Origin: Parasphingopyxis sp. CP4
GTDB taxonomy: Bacteria; Pseudomonadota; Alphaproteobacteria; Sphingomonadales; Sphingomonadaceae
Assembly (NCBI RefSeq): GCF_013378055.1
Contig: NZ_CP051130.1
Coordinates: 620,001 to 684,000 of the forward strand
Length of the DNA stretch: 64,000 nt
Reading direction: 5' to 3'
The position numbers and the translations under genes are program-made. This document shows, piece after piece, positions 9,086 to 19,500 of this stretch; position 1 is the stretch's first letter, and every line of letters begins with the position of its first letter. The notes below the pieces were generated by a model, which saw nothing but the letters and a program-made list of their open reading frames with translations, had not been told where the DNA came from and made no database searches.

Positions 9086-10712
9086 AGAGCGCCTCCTTGA
9101 ACGGCTCCATGCCGATCCTGCGATAGGTATCGACAAAGCGCTCGTCATCTTCGCGCGCACCGACATAGACATCGGTCACTTTTTCAACCGCATCGACGAT
9201 GCCGTCTTCATCGAAACCGGGTCCGGTTATCTTGGCGAGACTCACGTCTTCCGCGCCCGAACCACCGAGCAACAGCTGGTAATTCTCGACACCTTTACGA
9301 TCGACACCCAGGATACCGATATGGCCGGCATGGTGGTGGCCACAGGCGTTGATGCAGCCTGAAATCTTGAGCTTCAATTCACCCAGTTCTTTTTGCCGAT
9401 CAATATCGGCGAACCGCTTGGCGATCTTTTGCGCGACCGGGATCGATCGGGCATTGGCGAGGCTGCAATAATCGAGGCCAGGACATGCAATGATATCGCT
9501 GATCAGGTCGAGATTGGGCGACGCGAGTTCTGCTGCATCCAGTTTTTGCCACAGGGCATAGAGATCTTGCTTACGCACATGCGGCAAGACGATGTTCTGC
9601 GAATGGGTCACCCGGGCTTCGTCGAAGCTATACTGTTCCATCAGATCGGCCATCAGGTCCATCTGTGCAGAACTTGCATCGCCCGGGATGCCGCCGACCG
9701 GCTTCAGGCTGATCGTCGCGATCGCATAGCCGGCTTGTTTATGGGCATGGACATTCTGGTCGACCCAGACAGCAAAATCCGGATCGGCCCGATCAATTTC
9801 ATCGCTCAGGCCCGTTTCATAGGCCGGATCTTCAAAATGGCTGATAATACTTTCCAGCTCGGCAGCCGGTGCATCAATATTCTGGCCCTGGAGATGGGCG
9901 AACTCAGCTTCGACTTCCTGGATGAACTGTTCTGCGCCCATTTCATGGACAAGAATCTTGATACGCGCTTTGTACTTATTGTCGCGTCGGCCGTACCGAT
10001 TGTAGACCCGCATAATGGCCTCGGCATAGCTGACCAGCTCATCGATCGGCACGTAATCACGGATCAGCGGGCCAATCATCGGCGTACGGCCCATGCCGCC
10101 ACCGGCATAATAGCGCGCGCCGATTTCACCGGCATCATTCTTGACGATCTGGATGCCGATATCATGGAGCCGCATCGCCGCGCGGTCTTCATCGGATCCG
10201 ATCACGGCAAATTTGAACTTGCGCGGGAGGAAGGAGAATTCCGGATGGAAGCTCGACCATTGGCGCAGCAATTCAGCATAGGGCCGCGGATCGGCCACTT
10301 CGTCTGCGGCCGCGCCGGCAAACTGGTCGGAACTGATATTGCGAATGCAATTGCCGCTGGTCTGGATCGCATGCATTTCAACCGAGGCAAGATCTGCGAG
10401 CAGGTCAGGCATCTGTTCGAGCTTGATCCAGTTGTACTGGATATTCTGCCGGGTCGTGAAATGGGCATAATCCCGGTCATATTTCCGGGCGATCTCGGCC
10501 AGCATGCGCATTTGCCCACCCGATAGCGTACCATAGGGGATAGCAACGCGCAGCATATAGGCGTGCAGCTGCTGATACACGCCATTCATCAGGCGCAGCG
10601 GACGAAACTGCTCTTCGGTCAGCTTGCCGGCGAGGCGGCGCTCGACCTGGTCGCGAAATTCCGCAACCCGAGTGTTGACCATTTCCTGGTCGAAATTGTC
10701 ATAGCGATACAT
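9078..10712 (-). CDS. cysI: Sulfite reductase hemoprotein (siroheme / [4Fe-4S])
   Basis: A 544-residue enzyme that reduces sulfite to sulfide with six electrons. The siroheme-bridging iron-sulfur cluster ligands are visible: CPGLDYC at 410-416 and GCINAC with cysteines at 453 and 457. The usual two half-domains of the nitrite/sulfite reductase fold are complete. No flavoprotein subunit gene (cysJ) is adjacent, so electrons may come from ferredoxin or another donor. The start lies one base past the DUF2849 stop, and the stop overlaps the DUF934 start, which places all in one transcript. Sulfite rather than nitrite specificity is inferred from the cysH/SUMT context. Confidence 0.94.
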   Translation of the reverse strand: MYRYDNFDQEMVNTRVAEFRDQVERRLAGKLTEEQFRPLRLMNGVYQQLHAYMLRVAIPYGTLSGGQMRMLAEIARKYDRDYAHFTTRQNIQYNWIKLEQMPDLLADLASVEMHAIQTSGNCIRNISSDQFAGAAADEVADPRPYAELLRQWSSFHPEFSFLPRKFKFAVIGSDEDRAAMRLHDIGIQIVKNDAGEIGARYYAGGGMGRTPMIGPLIRDYVPIDELVSYAEAIMRVYNRYGRRDNKYKARIKILVHEMGAEQFIQEVEAEFAHLQGQNIDAPAAELESIISHFEDPAYETGLSDEIDRADPDFAVWVDQNVHAHKQAGYAIATISLKPVGGIPGDASSAQMDLMADLMEQYSFDEARVTHSQNIVLPHVRKQDLYALWQKLDAAELASPNLDLISDIIACPGLDYCSLANARSIPVAQKIAKRFADIDRQKELGELKLKISGCINACGHHHAGHIGILGVDRKGVENYQLLLGGSGAEDVSLAKITGPGFDEDGIVDAVEKVTDVYVGAREDDERFVDTYRRIGMEPFKEALYG

Positions 10713-10713
10713 G

Positions 10714-11010
10714 TCAGATTACCCAGTTTCCGGCCCCGGGGTCCGGCGGTGCGATATTGAGATCAGGGCGAACGGTGGGCCCGGTGGCACGGACCTTTTC
10801 TTTGATATGAACCGGCACGACGCCATCGTCCGTGCGCTCGGCATCGACAAGATAGCAGTCATTGACGACGCGCTTGGCCACTTCGCGAGCCATGATGTCT
10901 GGTGCATTGTCACCGATTTCGGCTGCATCGGAAACATGGCGGGACCAGTCGTAGCCGGTCCACCAAACGACATCGCCACTGCGCAGGTCATTGCCTGTCA
11001 GGATCTTCAT
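10714..11010 (-). CDS. DUF2849 protein of the sulfur assimilation operon
   Basis: A 98-residue protein with the DUF2849 pattern: ILTGNDLRSGDVVWW near the N-terminus, then AREVAKRVVNDCYLVDAER. It begins inside the stop of the SUMT gene (ATGA overlap) and ends one base before cysI. The family occurs in alphaproteobacterial sulfite reductase operons. No cofactor motif is visible. A small regulatory or assembly role for CysI is an inference from position only. Confidence 0.9.
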   Translation of the reverse strand: MKILTGNDLRSGDVVWWTGYDWSRHVSDAAEIGDNAPDIMAREVAKRVVNDCYLVDAERTDDGVVPVHIKEKVRATGPTVRPDLNIAPPDPGAGNWVI

Positions 11011-11798
11011 GCTGCGTTCTCCGCTTTTTCAGCGAGGGTCAGTAATTTGTCTTCCGCCAATGAGCGATCGACAACATCACCGACGATGATCACAGCCGGA
11101 CTTTCGATGGCTTCGCGTTCGACCAGCCCGCCAAGATCGGCGAGCAGGCTGCGCATCGCGCGCGCGCCTGGCAGGGTTGCGCGCTCGACGATCGCGACCG
11201 GCATGGCCGGGGAGACGCCATCGGCGATCAGCTTGTCGGCGATATCGGCGGCGGTTGCGACGCCCATATAGATGACCAGCGTACGACCGGTTCCGGCAAG
11301 GCCAGACCAGTTCTGGTCCGACAAGCCCTTGCACTGACCGGCAACAAAGGTAACCGCACTTGACGCCTCGCGATGGGTGAGAGGGAGCACGGCCTCCGCG
11401 GCAGCGCCAAGTGCGGCAGAAATACCGGGAACGATCTCGACCGAAATCCCGGCTTTGCGGAGCGTTTCGGCTTCTTCGCCGCCACGTCCAAAAATGAAAG
11501 GGTCCCCACCTTTAAGGCGCAATACCGTGCGACCCTGGGATGCTTTTTCAACAAGCAGCGCATTGATGCCTGGTTGCGGCACCGTGTGCCGGCTGCGTTT
11601 CTTGGCAACCGAGATACGCGGGGTGTTCTTCGGAATGAGATTCAGGATACGTTGATCGACCAGCCCATCGTGCACGACGATATCGGCGGTGTTGATCGCG
11701 TTGAAGGCGCGCAGCGTCAGCAGGTCCGGATCGCCGGGACCCGCGCCCACCAGCAGCACCTTGCCGCCGCTATCCTGATTTGTGTTCGCTCTTTCCAT
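11007..11798 (-). CDS. cobA: Uroporphyrinogen-III C-methyltransferase (SUMT)
   Basis: A 263-residue SAM-dependent enzyme that methylates uroporphyrinogen III at C2 and C7 to precorrin-2, the precursor of siroheme. Signatures are VGAGPGDPDLLTLRA at the N-terminus and the SAM-binding LRLKGGDPFIFGRGGEE. It corresponds to the C-terminal domain of CysG only; the dehydrogenase/ferrochelatase half is not encoded here. As the first gene of the sulfur operon it supplies the heme cofactor needed by the downstream sulfite reductase. Whether it also feeds cobalamin synthesis cannot be told. Confidence 0.94.
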   Translation of the reverse strand: MERANTNQDSGGKVLLVGAGPGDPDLLTLRAFNAINTADIVVHDGLVDQRILNLIPKNTPRISVAKKRSRHTVPQPGINALLVEKASQGRTVLRLKGGDPFIFGRGGEEAETLRKAGISVEIVPGISAALGAAAEAVLPLTHREASSAVTFVAGQCKGLSDQNWSGLAGTGRTLVIYMGVATAADIADKLIADGVSPAMPVAIVERATLPGARAMRSLLADLGGLVEREAIESPAVIIVGDVVDRSLAEDKLLTLAEKAENAA

Positions 11799-11862
11799 GG
11801 CTGCAACATGATCAATGCGCGGCCGGCAAACAAAGCATGCTTGCTTGTTGCGGGTTTAGCTG

Positions 11863-11886
11863 AGCTTTCGCCCTGAACGAAAAGCT
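11863..11886 (-). terminator. Possible small hairpin at the 3' end of astD or upstream of cobA
   Basis: AGCTTTCG (11863-11870) can pair with CGAAAAGCT (11878-11886) with a one-base bulge and a seven-base loop. It overlaps the last base pairs of the astD stop region. The location would not fit a terminator perfectly for either gene, and there is no T-run. Low confidence. Confidence 0.2.
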
Positions 11887-13303
11887 AGAATTCCGGGTCT
11901 TTGAGGCCGGTCTTGATTGCTGCCCGTGCCGAAGGCGCTTCTGCCGAAGCCACCGGATAGGCACAATAATCAGCCGCGTAATAGGCGCTTGGACGATGAT
12001 TACCCGATAATCCGATCCCGCCGAATGGCGCTGCAGACGATGCGCCATTGGTTGGTTTGTTCCAATTGACGATGCCGGCGCGGATATTGGCCCAGAACTG
12101 GTTGTACAGATCCGGCGATCCACTGAGCAGCGAGGCAGACAGGCCAAAGCGCGTATTGTTGGCTTCGCGTATGGCCGTGGCGAAATCTGGAACGCGGATC
12201 ACTTGGAGTAACGGTCCAAATATCTCTTCATCAGCGCGTTTCTCGATTCCCGTAACATCGATCAGTCCGGGCGTAAGGAACGGCTTGTCATCCTCAATCC
12301 GCTTCAAATGTGCGATCGGATTGCCACCCTTCATCATCAGATCGAGGAAACCGTCGGTCACGGCCTCGGCCGATCGATTGTCGATCACGCAGCCCATAAA
12401 GGGTTCGGGCTTTTCATCGGGTGCGCCAACAATGATCCGCTCGATCAGTTTGCGCAGTTTCTCGAGCAGCTCTTCATGCTTGCCTTCCTCGATGATCAAT
12501 CTGCGCGCAGCGGTGCAGCGCTGGCCGGCTGTCATAAAGGCAGACTGGACAATGATGGCAGCAGTTGCGTCAAGATCGGGAGAATCCCAGACGACAAGCG
12601 GATTGTTGCCGCCGAGTTCGAGCGCCAGGATCTTGTCTGGCCGCGATGCAAATTGCTGATGCAGCGCCATCCCGCCGCGAACTGAGCCGGTGAACAGCAA
12701 TCCATCTATACCGTCATGGCTTGCAAGCTCCTTGCCCTGGTCCGGGCCACCGACCACCAGGCGGATAACATCTTCGGGAACCCCGGCTTCATGATAGCAT
12801 TGGACCAGGAACTCGCCGGTTGCCGGTGTTTTTTCGGACGGTTTGAAGACGATTGCATTGCCAGCGATCAGCGCCGGAATGATATGGCCATTGGGCAAGT
12901 GAGCGGGAAAATTGAACGGGCCAAGCACCGCAAGCACGCCATGCGGTTTATGGCGCAGTGAATTTTGCTCGCTTAGATCGCCTTCCTTGTTGCGAGAAGG
13001 CGTGCGTTCAAAATAGGCCTCGGCGGAAATATCGACCTTGTTAATGACCGCTGTCACTTCAGTCGCGGTCTCCCAGAGAGGCTTGCCTGTCTCGCTTGAA
13101 ATCAACGCCGCAAACTCATCCTTCTTGCCGCGGACAATATTCGCGAACCGCCGCAGCGTTTCAATCCGGTAGGTGCTGGATTGCGAAGCCCACTCGGCCC
13201 AGGCACCGCGAGCAGCCTTAACATGGCCATCGGCATCGCCGACGGGCTGTTCCCAGATCGTCTCGCCAGTAGCGGGATTGGTGGAGATGATGGTGTTGGT
13301 CAT
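11885..13303 (-). CDS. astD: Succinylglutamate-semialdehyde dehydrogenase
   Basis: A 472-residue aldehyde dehydrogenase of the AstD group, which oxidises N-succinylglutamate 5-semialdehyde in arginine breakdown by the succinyltransferase route. The oxyanion Asn131 (GPFNFPAHLPNGH), the catalytic base Glu229 (ALELGGNNP) and the nucleophile Cys263 (AGQRCTAARRL) are present. The GPFNFPAHLPNGHIIPAL segment is characteristic of AstD within the superfamily. The ATG at 13303 gives the family start (MTNTIISTNPATGE). No other ast gene is in the window, so it is isolated from its pathway here. It runs with the sulfur operon, about 86 bases upstream of cobA. Confidence 0.9.
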   Translation of the reverse strand: MTNTIISTNPATGETIWEQPVGDADGHVKAARGAWAEWASQSSTYRIETLRRFANIVRGKKDEFAALISSETGKPLWETATEVTAVINKVDISAEAYFERTPSRNKEGDLSEQNSLRHKPHGVLAVLGPFNFPAHLPNGHIIPALIAGNAIVFKPSEKTPATGEFLVQCYHEAGVPEDVIRLVVGGPDQGKELASHDGIDGLLFTGSVRGGMALHQQFASRPDKILALELGGNNPLVVWDSPDLDATAAIIVQSAFMTAGQRCTAARRLIIEEGKHEELLEKLRKLIERIIVGAPDEKPEPFMGCVIDNRSAEAVTDGFLDLMMKGGNPIAHLKRIEDDKPFLTPGLIDVTGIEKRADEEIFGPLLQVIRVPDFATAIREANNTRFGLSASLLSGSPDLYNQFWANIRAGIVNWNKPTNGASSAAPFGGIGLSGNHRPSAYYAADYCAYPVASAEAPSARAAIKTGLKDPEF

Positions 13304-13433
13304 TGGTCGGTACGCTGGCAATGCTCCAACACGCCCGCTGCTGAAGGTCAAGCGTCAGGCGTGGAAACCGGGGTTAACAGCCGATTAGGCACGCGGAATC
13401 CTTATTTGAAACAAGAGTGTAACGCGGGCTTGC

Positions 13434-13566
13434 TTGACTCCGGCAAAGGTTAATTTGACACTCGCCGCCAACGGGAAGCGAGTCGGTTTGATGCTGACGA
13501 GCCTTTGTCAGCATCGATCGGCTCTGTGTGACTGTGCACATTCTTGCACAGCCTTGGGGGGCTTTG
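13434..13566 (+). promoter_or_regulatory. Adhesin leader with two perfect stem-loops before the start codon
   Basis: Between divergent astD and the adhesin there are about 260 bases without a gene. Near its end are two perfect hairpins: GATGCTGAC/GTCAGCATC (13490-13515, 9-bp stem, 8-base loop) and CTGTGCA/TGCACAG (13532-13551, 7-bp stem, 6-base loop). Then a run of six G (13556-13561) acts as ribosome binding site for ATG 13567. TTGACT (13434) and TTGACA (13455) are candidate -35 boxes, but no convincing -10 is seen. The second hairpin ends only four bases before the ribosome binding site, so it could influence translation. Symmetry could equally mark protein-binding sites. Confidence 0.5.
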
Positions 13567-16500
13567 ATGGCTATTCGATCGTTTGCTTGGGGACCAATTG
13601 CGCTTGCAGGAAGCGCCTTTCTATCAATCGGGATGCTCGCTCCACCAGAGCCCGCCTATGCACAGGTTGAGACCGAACCGGTGTGCGACGATGAGGCTGA
13701 CCTCGACGTCGCAGAGTGTGATGAGGATCGTCTAGCCGAAGCGGTTGAGCGGCCATCGGCGCACATAGTCGGCATCTTGCCCAGTGCTCAGGATTCTTTG
13801 GTTGATATTAGCGAACAGCCACAAGATGGGACCGCGCCTTGCAACGTGGGTTCGGGAGCTAGCACACTGGAATGCGGTGTTAATGCCTCTACCGGGTCAG
13901 CTAGCGATGCGACAGCGGTCGGAAATTCCGCCAGCGCGACGAGCTCTTGGTCAACTGCACTGGGAGCGCAGGCGAATGCTTCAGCCGAGCAGGCGGTTGC
14001 TGTCGGTCGTAACACCACGGCGTCTGGCGTCGGAGGGACGGCGCTCGGTCATAGCTCCATTGCAAGTGGCAATAGTTCTGTGGCCCTCGGTGTGGCCGTA
14101 AATGCATCAGGCCCTGAAGCCATCGCCATTGGTCGTGTGTCTCGTGCAACCGAGGATCTGTCCGTCGCGATCGGATCGAACGCCGAGGCGGAAGGCGTGG
14201 GCGCGACGGCGCTGGGCTATCGCGCTTCAGCGCAGCAAAACAGCACCACGTCACTCGGCAACATTTCGAGCGCGAGAGCTGCGGAGAGCACGGCAGTAGG
14301 ATATGCGGCTGACGCACGAGAAAACGCCGCGGTGGCCATCGGCGCCCGCTCATCGGCAGACGCGACGGATTCAATTGCCATCGGGAGAGATTCATCTGCC
14401 ACCGGTAATCGTTCCGTCGCGATCGGCAGTGATTCCGAGGCCGGCGCGGCCGAGACGGTATCGGTTGGCCATGAATTTCTTCAACGCCGTATCACAAATG
14501 TCGCGGCCGGCACCGACCAAACCGATGCGGTCAATCTGGAGCAACTCGAGGAGGCAACCGCCTTTGCAGCCTTTATCGATGTGAATGGCACCGGCGCGGA
14601 TGCGGATGGGTCCGGGGGCGATGCAATCGCGATCGGTGAAGCCAGTGTTGCTACGGGCAACCGGACTATCGCGATGGGTGGATCATCCAGTGCAACCGGT
14701 GACAATGGCATCGCGATCGGTCGCAATGCCGTGGCGAGTGCAACCAATGCCTTGGCCTTTGGCAGCCGCGCGGAAGCGACGGGGTCCGGCGGGGCAGCGA
14801 TTGGCAATCAATCCACCGCATCGGGAAGCAGATCACTGGCCGTGGGCGACCAATCCGTTGCGTCCGGAACGCGATCAACCGCACTTGGCTATCAGGCAGT
14901 CGCCTCACGCTCAAACTCAACAGCAATTGGATTTGGCGCTGTGTCCAATACCGTGGACAATATCGCCATCGGCAATGCGAGTGCGACCTATACGCTAGCC
15001 GGGCTTGGCGCACTGGTACCGGGCGGCGAAGTCTGGGGCGTTACCGTCAATGATAGCGGCATGCTGTCTGCGCAGACGTTGGCCGGCGGCGCGAGCGCGC
15101 CAATCAACCTTGCTGGCGGTGTAACACCGCAGGATGCGACCGTCGGCTGTAATGTGGGGGCGGGTGCCAACACCACGGAATGCGGCGTTAACTCGCTTGC
15201 CAATCAGAGTGAAGCAACCGCACTGGGCAATGATGCCGAAGCAACTGCCATTGATGCGACGGCAGTTGGTCAGGGATCGCGGGCTTCTGGACAACGGTCT
15301 ACTTCATTGGGTGAAAATGCCAATGCTAGTGCAAATGATACAACGGTTGTCGGTCAGGCAAGCAATGCGTTAGCAGTCGGGGCAACGACACTTGGCAGAA
15401 ACGCCGATGCAGGGTCATCGGCAACAAATGGTATCGCGATTGGTTTCGAAAGCGATGTTAGCCAGGCCGGGGCGATCGCGATTGGCGGAGATGGTACCGA
15501 CGGTGACGCTCTTGGCGCACAGGCGACTGGCGCGCGGTCTGTTGCGCTCGGCGCCGACGCGGTGGCCAGCGCAACAAGTGCGACCGCAATCGGGGATGAT
15601 GCGATTGCAAGCGCGATCGGAGCAATTGCGATCGGTGATGCCGCGAATGCCACAATATCCGGCAATGTCGCTATTGGTGACAATGCCCAGGCAACCACCG
15701 GCGATGCGGTCGCGGTCGGCGATGCGGCGAATGCGACGGCAGATGATACGGCGGCCTATGGCCAGTCGGCAACAGCAACGGCCACGGATGCCACGGCAAT
15801 CGGCGCGTTTGCGACGGCCAATCAGGTTGGGGCAACGGCGCTTGGTCAGGATGCGGATGCGACCGGCATAGAAGCGATTGCAATCGGTACATTTTCCGAC
15901 GCGTCGGGCGCGCAATCCATCGCCGTTGGTGAACAAAGCGATGCAACCGGGACCGCCGCAATAGCGATTGGCGGGGACAATTCTGATGGAGATAGTCTTG
16001 GGGCACAGGCGACCGGTACTGGCGCGGTCGCCATCGGCGGCGATGCGGTTGTCTCCGGCAATCAAGGCACGTCAATTGGCCGGGGCGCCTCCAGTGCCGG
16101 GTTTGCAACGGCTATCGGTAGCCTCACCGTTGCCTCCTTCACTAATTCGACAGCCGTAGGGCATGGCGCGGATGCGACAGCGGCTGCCGCGACGGCGGTT
16201 GGCTCCAATGCCCAGGCACCAAGCAGTTTCGCATCCTCTTTCGGCAATAATGCCAGTGCGTCCGGAGAGAATGCGACCGCTCTCGGATCGCAATCCGATG
16301 GGTCGGGCCAGGACGCTGTAGCTATTGGCTTTAACTCGGAAGCTTCAGGCGTGGACGCTGTAGCTGCTGGGTCGAGCAGCGAAGCAACTGCGAACGGTGC
16401 GATCGCAATTGGCGGGGACGGTGCGGACGCCTCCTTCGCTGGCGCTCAGGCAACCGGCGATGCGGCGATTGCCGTTGGTGAGGACGCGGTGAGTACCGGC

Positions 16501-19500
16501 TTTTACGCGATTGCCATTGGTCAGGGGTCTCGAACGAACGCGACCGAGAATATCGCGATCGGCCGCAATGCCGATGCAGCGGATGCGACGGCGATTGCAT
16601 TGGGCTCCTTTGCCGATGCTGACGGGGTCGGTGCGATGGCCATGGGCAACCGGGCCGAAGCGAGCGTGGCGGATGCGATCGGCGTCGGCCGCGATGTCGA
16701 GGCTTCGGCGCGCGGCACCGTGGCGATCGGCGCGGATGTGACCGCAAGCGGCGATAATGCGACGGCGATCGGGTCGGATGGCAGCGACGGCGATGCGCTC
16801 GGTGCCCAGGCGACCGGCGACGAAGCGACGGCGCTCGGCACCGATGCTGTGGCGGCGGGCACGCAGTCTCTCGCGATCGGCCGGATTACGGATGCGAGCG
16901 CGACGAACGCAACGGCAATCGGCAACCGGGCTTCGGCAACGGGTGTCGGCGCGACAGCGATCGGCAGCCAGGCGGATTCGTCCGGCAACCGGTCCATGGC
17001 GATCGGCGACCAGTCCATTGCCTCAGGTGCACGCTCGACCGCGCTTGGCTATCAGGCAAATGCTGCCTTCACCAACTCGCTCGCGCTTGGCTTCGGCGCC
17101 GTGGCGGGCTCCAACAACAATATCGCCATCGGCAATGTCGACGCGACATACACGTTGGCCGGCCTTGGTGCATTGGTGCCAGGCGGCGAAGTTTGGGGTG
17201 TGACGGTCAATGATAGCGGCATGCTGTCTGCGCAGGCGTTGGCCGGCGGCGCGAGCGCGCCAATCAACCTTGCTGGCGGTGTAACACCGCAGGATGCGAC
17301 GGTCGGCTGTAATGTGGGTGCGGGTGTCAACTCCACGGAATGCGGCGTTAACTCGCTTGCCAGTCAGAGTGAAGCAACCGCACTGGGCAATGATGCTGAA
17401 GCAACGGCAGGTGATGCTACGGCAGTTGGGCAGGGTTCAAGAGCAACCGGTGAGGATTCGACCGCCGTCGGCGAAAATGCAATCGCATCGGGCGCGCAGG
17501 GTACCGCATATGGTCAGGCCGCAATTGCCGACTTTACTGACAGCACGGCTATCGGCCACAGCGCCGATGTCGCAGGTGTTAGAGCAACCGCGCTGGGTGC
17601 CGACGCAAATGCGGCTGCAGCAGATGCAATCGCGATTGGCGCACAAAGCGACGCAACCACTACCGGCGCGATTGCGCTTGGCGGCGATGGCGGCGATGCT
17701 GACACGTTAGGCGCACAGGCGACTGGATCTGATTCCATAGCGATTGGCGCGGATGCCGTCGCAAGCGGCATTGACGCGGTGGTCCTGGGTGCTGAGTCAG
17801 CGGCTAGTCAGACTGAATCAACGGCAATTGGTAACAACTCAACAGCTTCTGGAATAGGCTCGACGGCTTTAGGCACTGATGCTGTCGCGAGCGCGACCCG
17901 CGCGCATGCACTGGGCCGCCAGAGCACCGCATCAGCCAGTACCTCGTTGGCCGTAGGAGCAAACGCTCAAGCGACGGGTGTGCAATCAGTCGCACTGGGC
18001 GGCGGTGCGAGTTCGATTAATGCTGCGCGTTCTTCGGGACTAAACTCGATTGCGATTGGAGGCGGTTCGAGCGGACAGGAAGGCGCAGAGGCCACCGGAC
18101 TTGCGTCGATTGCGATCGGCAATGATGCGGACGCTCTTGCTTCCAACGCTGTGGCGCTTGGCCCGGATGCGGTTGCCTCCTTCTTTAGCGCCACTGCTAT
18201 TGGCGATCGTACCACGGCATCGGGTTCGGCCAGTACCGCAGTTGGCTTCGGCACGACTGCAGACTCTACTAGTTCTTCGGCCTTCGGATCAGAATCGAGC
18301 GCCACTGCAACGGGCGCGACCGCGCTGGGTTCCGATGCTCTGGCCTCGGGACTGGATTCCATATCGATTGGCGCGGACGTAACGGCCAGCGGCGCAAACT
18401 CGACGGCAATCGGTTCGGATGGCACAGATGGTGATGGGGTCGGTGCACAGGCCACCGGCGATGAATCGACTGCGCTCGGTACCGATGCGGTAGCTTCGGG
18501 TGTGCAGTCTCTCGCGATCGGCCGGATCACGGATGCGAGCGCGACGAATGCAACGGCAATCGGTAACCGGGCTTCGGCAACCGGGATCGGTGCGACCGCG
18601 ATCGGCAGCCAGGCAGATTCCTCGGGCAATCGTTCGATGGCTATCGGCGATCAGAGCATTGCTTCGGGCGCGCGTTCGACGGCCCTGGGTTATCAATCCC
18701 AGGCGGCCTTCACCAACTCGCTCGCGCTTGGTTTTGGCGCGGTGGCGATCGCAAACAACAATATCGCCATCGGTAATGTCGATGCGACCTATACGCTAGC
18801 CGGTCTCGGGGCGCTGGTTCCTGGCGGTGAAGTCTGGGGTGTTACTGTCAATGACAGCGGCATGCTCTCGGCACAGGCGCTCAGCGGCGGCGCAAGTGGG
18901 CCGATCAACTTTTCAAGCAACGAGGCGCCACAGGGTGTAGGTGCGGGTTGTGTTAGCGGGCCTGGCACTTTGTCGTTGGAGTGTGGCCCAGGATCAATTG
19001 CAACGGGATCTTCCTCGACGGCAGTCGGAGAAAGTGCTCAAGCAACAGGTTTCGTGGGAACTGCGTTTGGACGCATCGCAATCGCATCCGGTTCGCAATC
19101 CACTGCGCTCGGTGGGTCGGCCGATGCCACCGGTGCTCGAACAGTTGCTGCTGGCGTTAATGCGCAGGCCACAGCCGAAGGTGCAGTGGCGGTCGGGAGT
19201 GGCAACACAACCACGTCAGCAAACGCGACCGGGATTGGATCGGTTGCGATAGGCGGGGCGAGGGCCGGCAACGCGATTGCCGGTGCCGATGCGAATGCTG
19301 ACTTCTCTATTGCCATTGGGTCGAACACTGATGCCAATGCCGTCGGATCGATTGCGATCGGCGGCGATGCCGGAGATGGAAATTCGCTGGGTGCTCAGGC
19401 CACTCAAACAAGCGCGATCGCAATTGGCGTTGATACTGTATCGTCAGCCACGCAATCCATTGCGATTGGTGAGGCGGCTGCGGCCAGCGTAACCGGCGCG

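Noticed and set aside
9393-10526. 377-codon plus-strand frame antisense to cysI
   Set aside because: cysI has all cluster ligands on the other strand; the antisense product matches no family.
11799-11884. Riboswitch (cobalamin or SAM) upstream of the SUMT gene
   Set aside because: The region upstream of cobA is under 90 bases and shows none of the conserved boxes.
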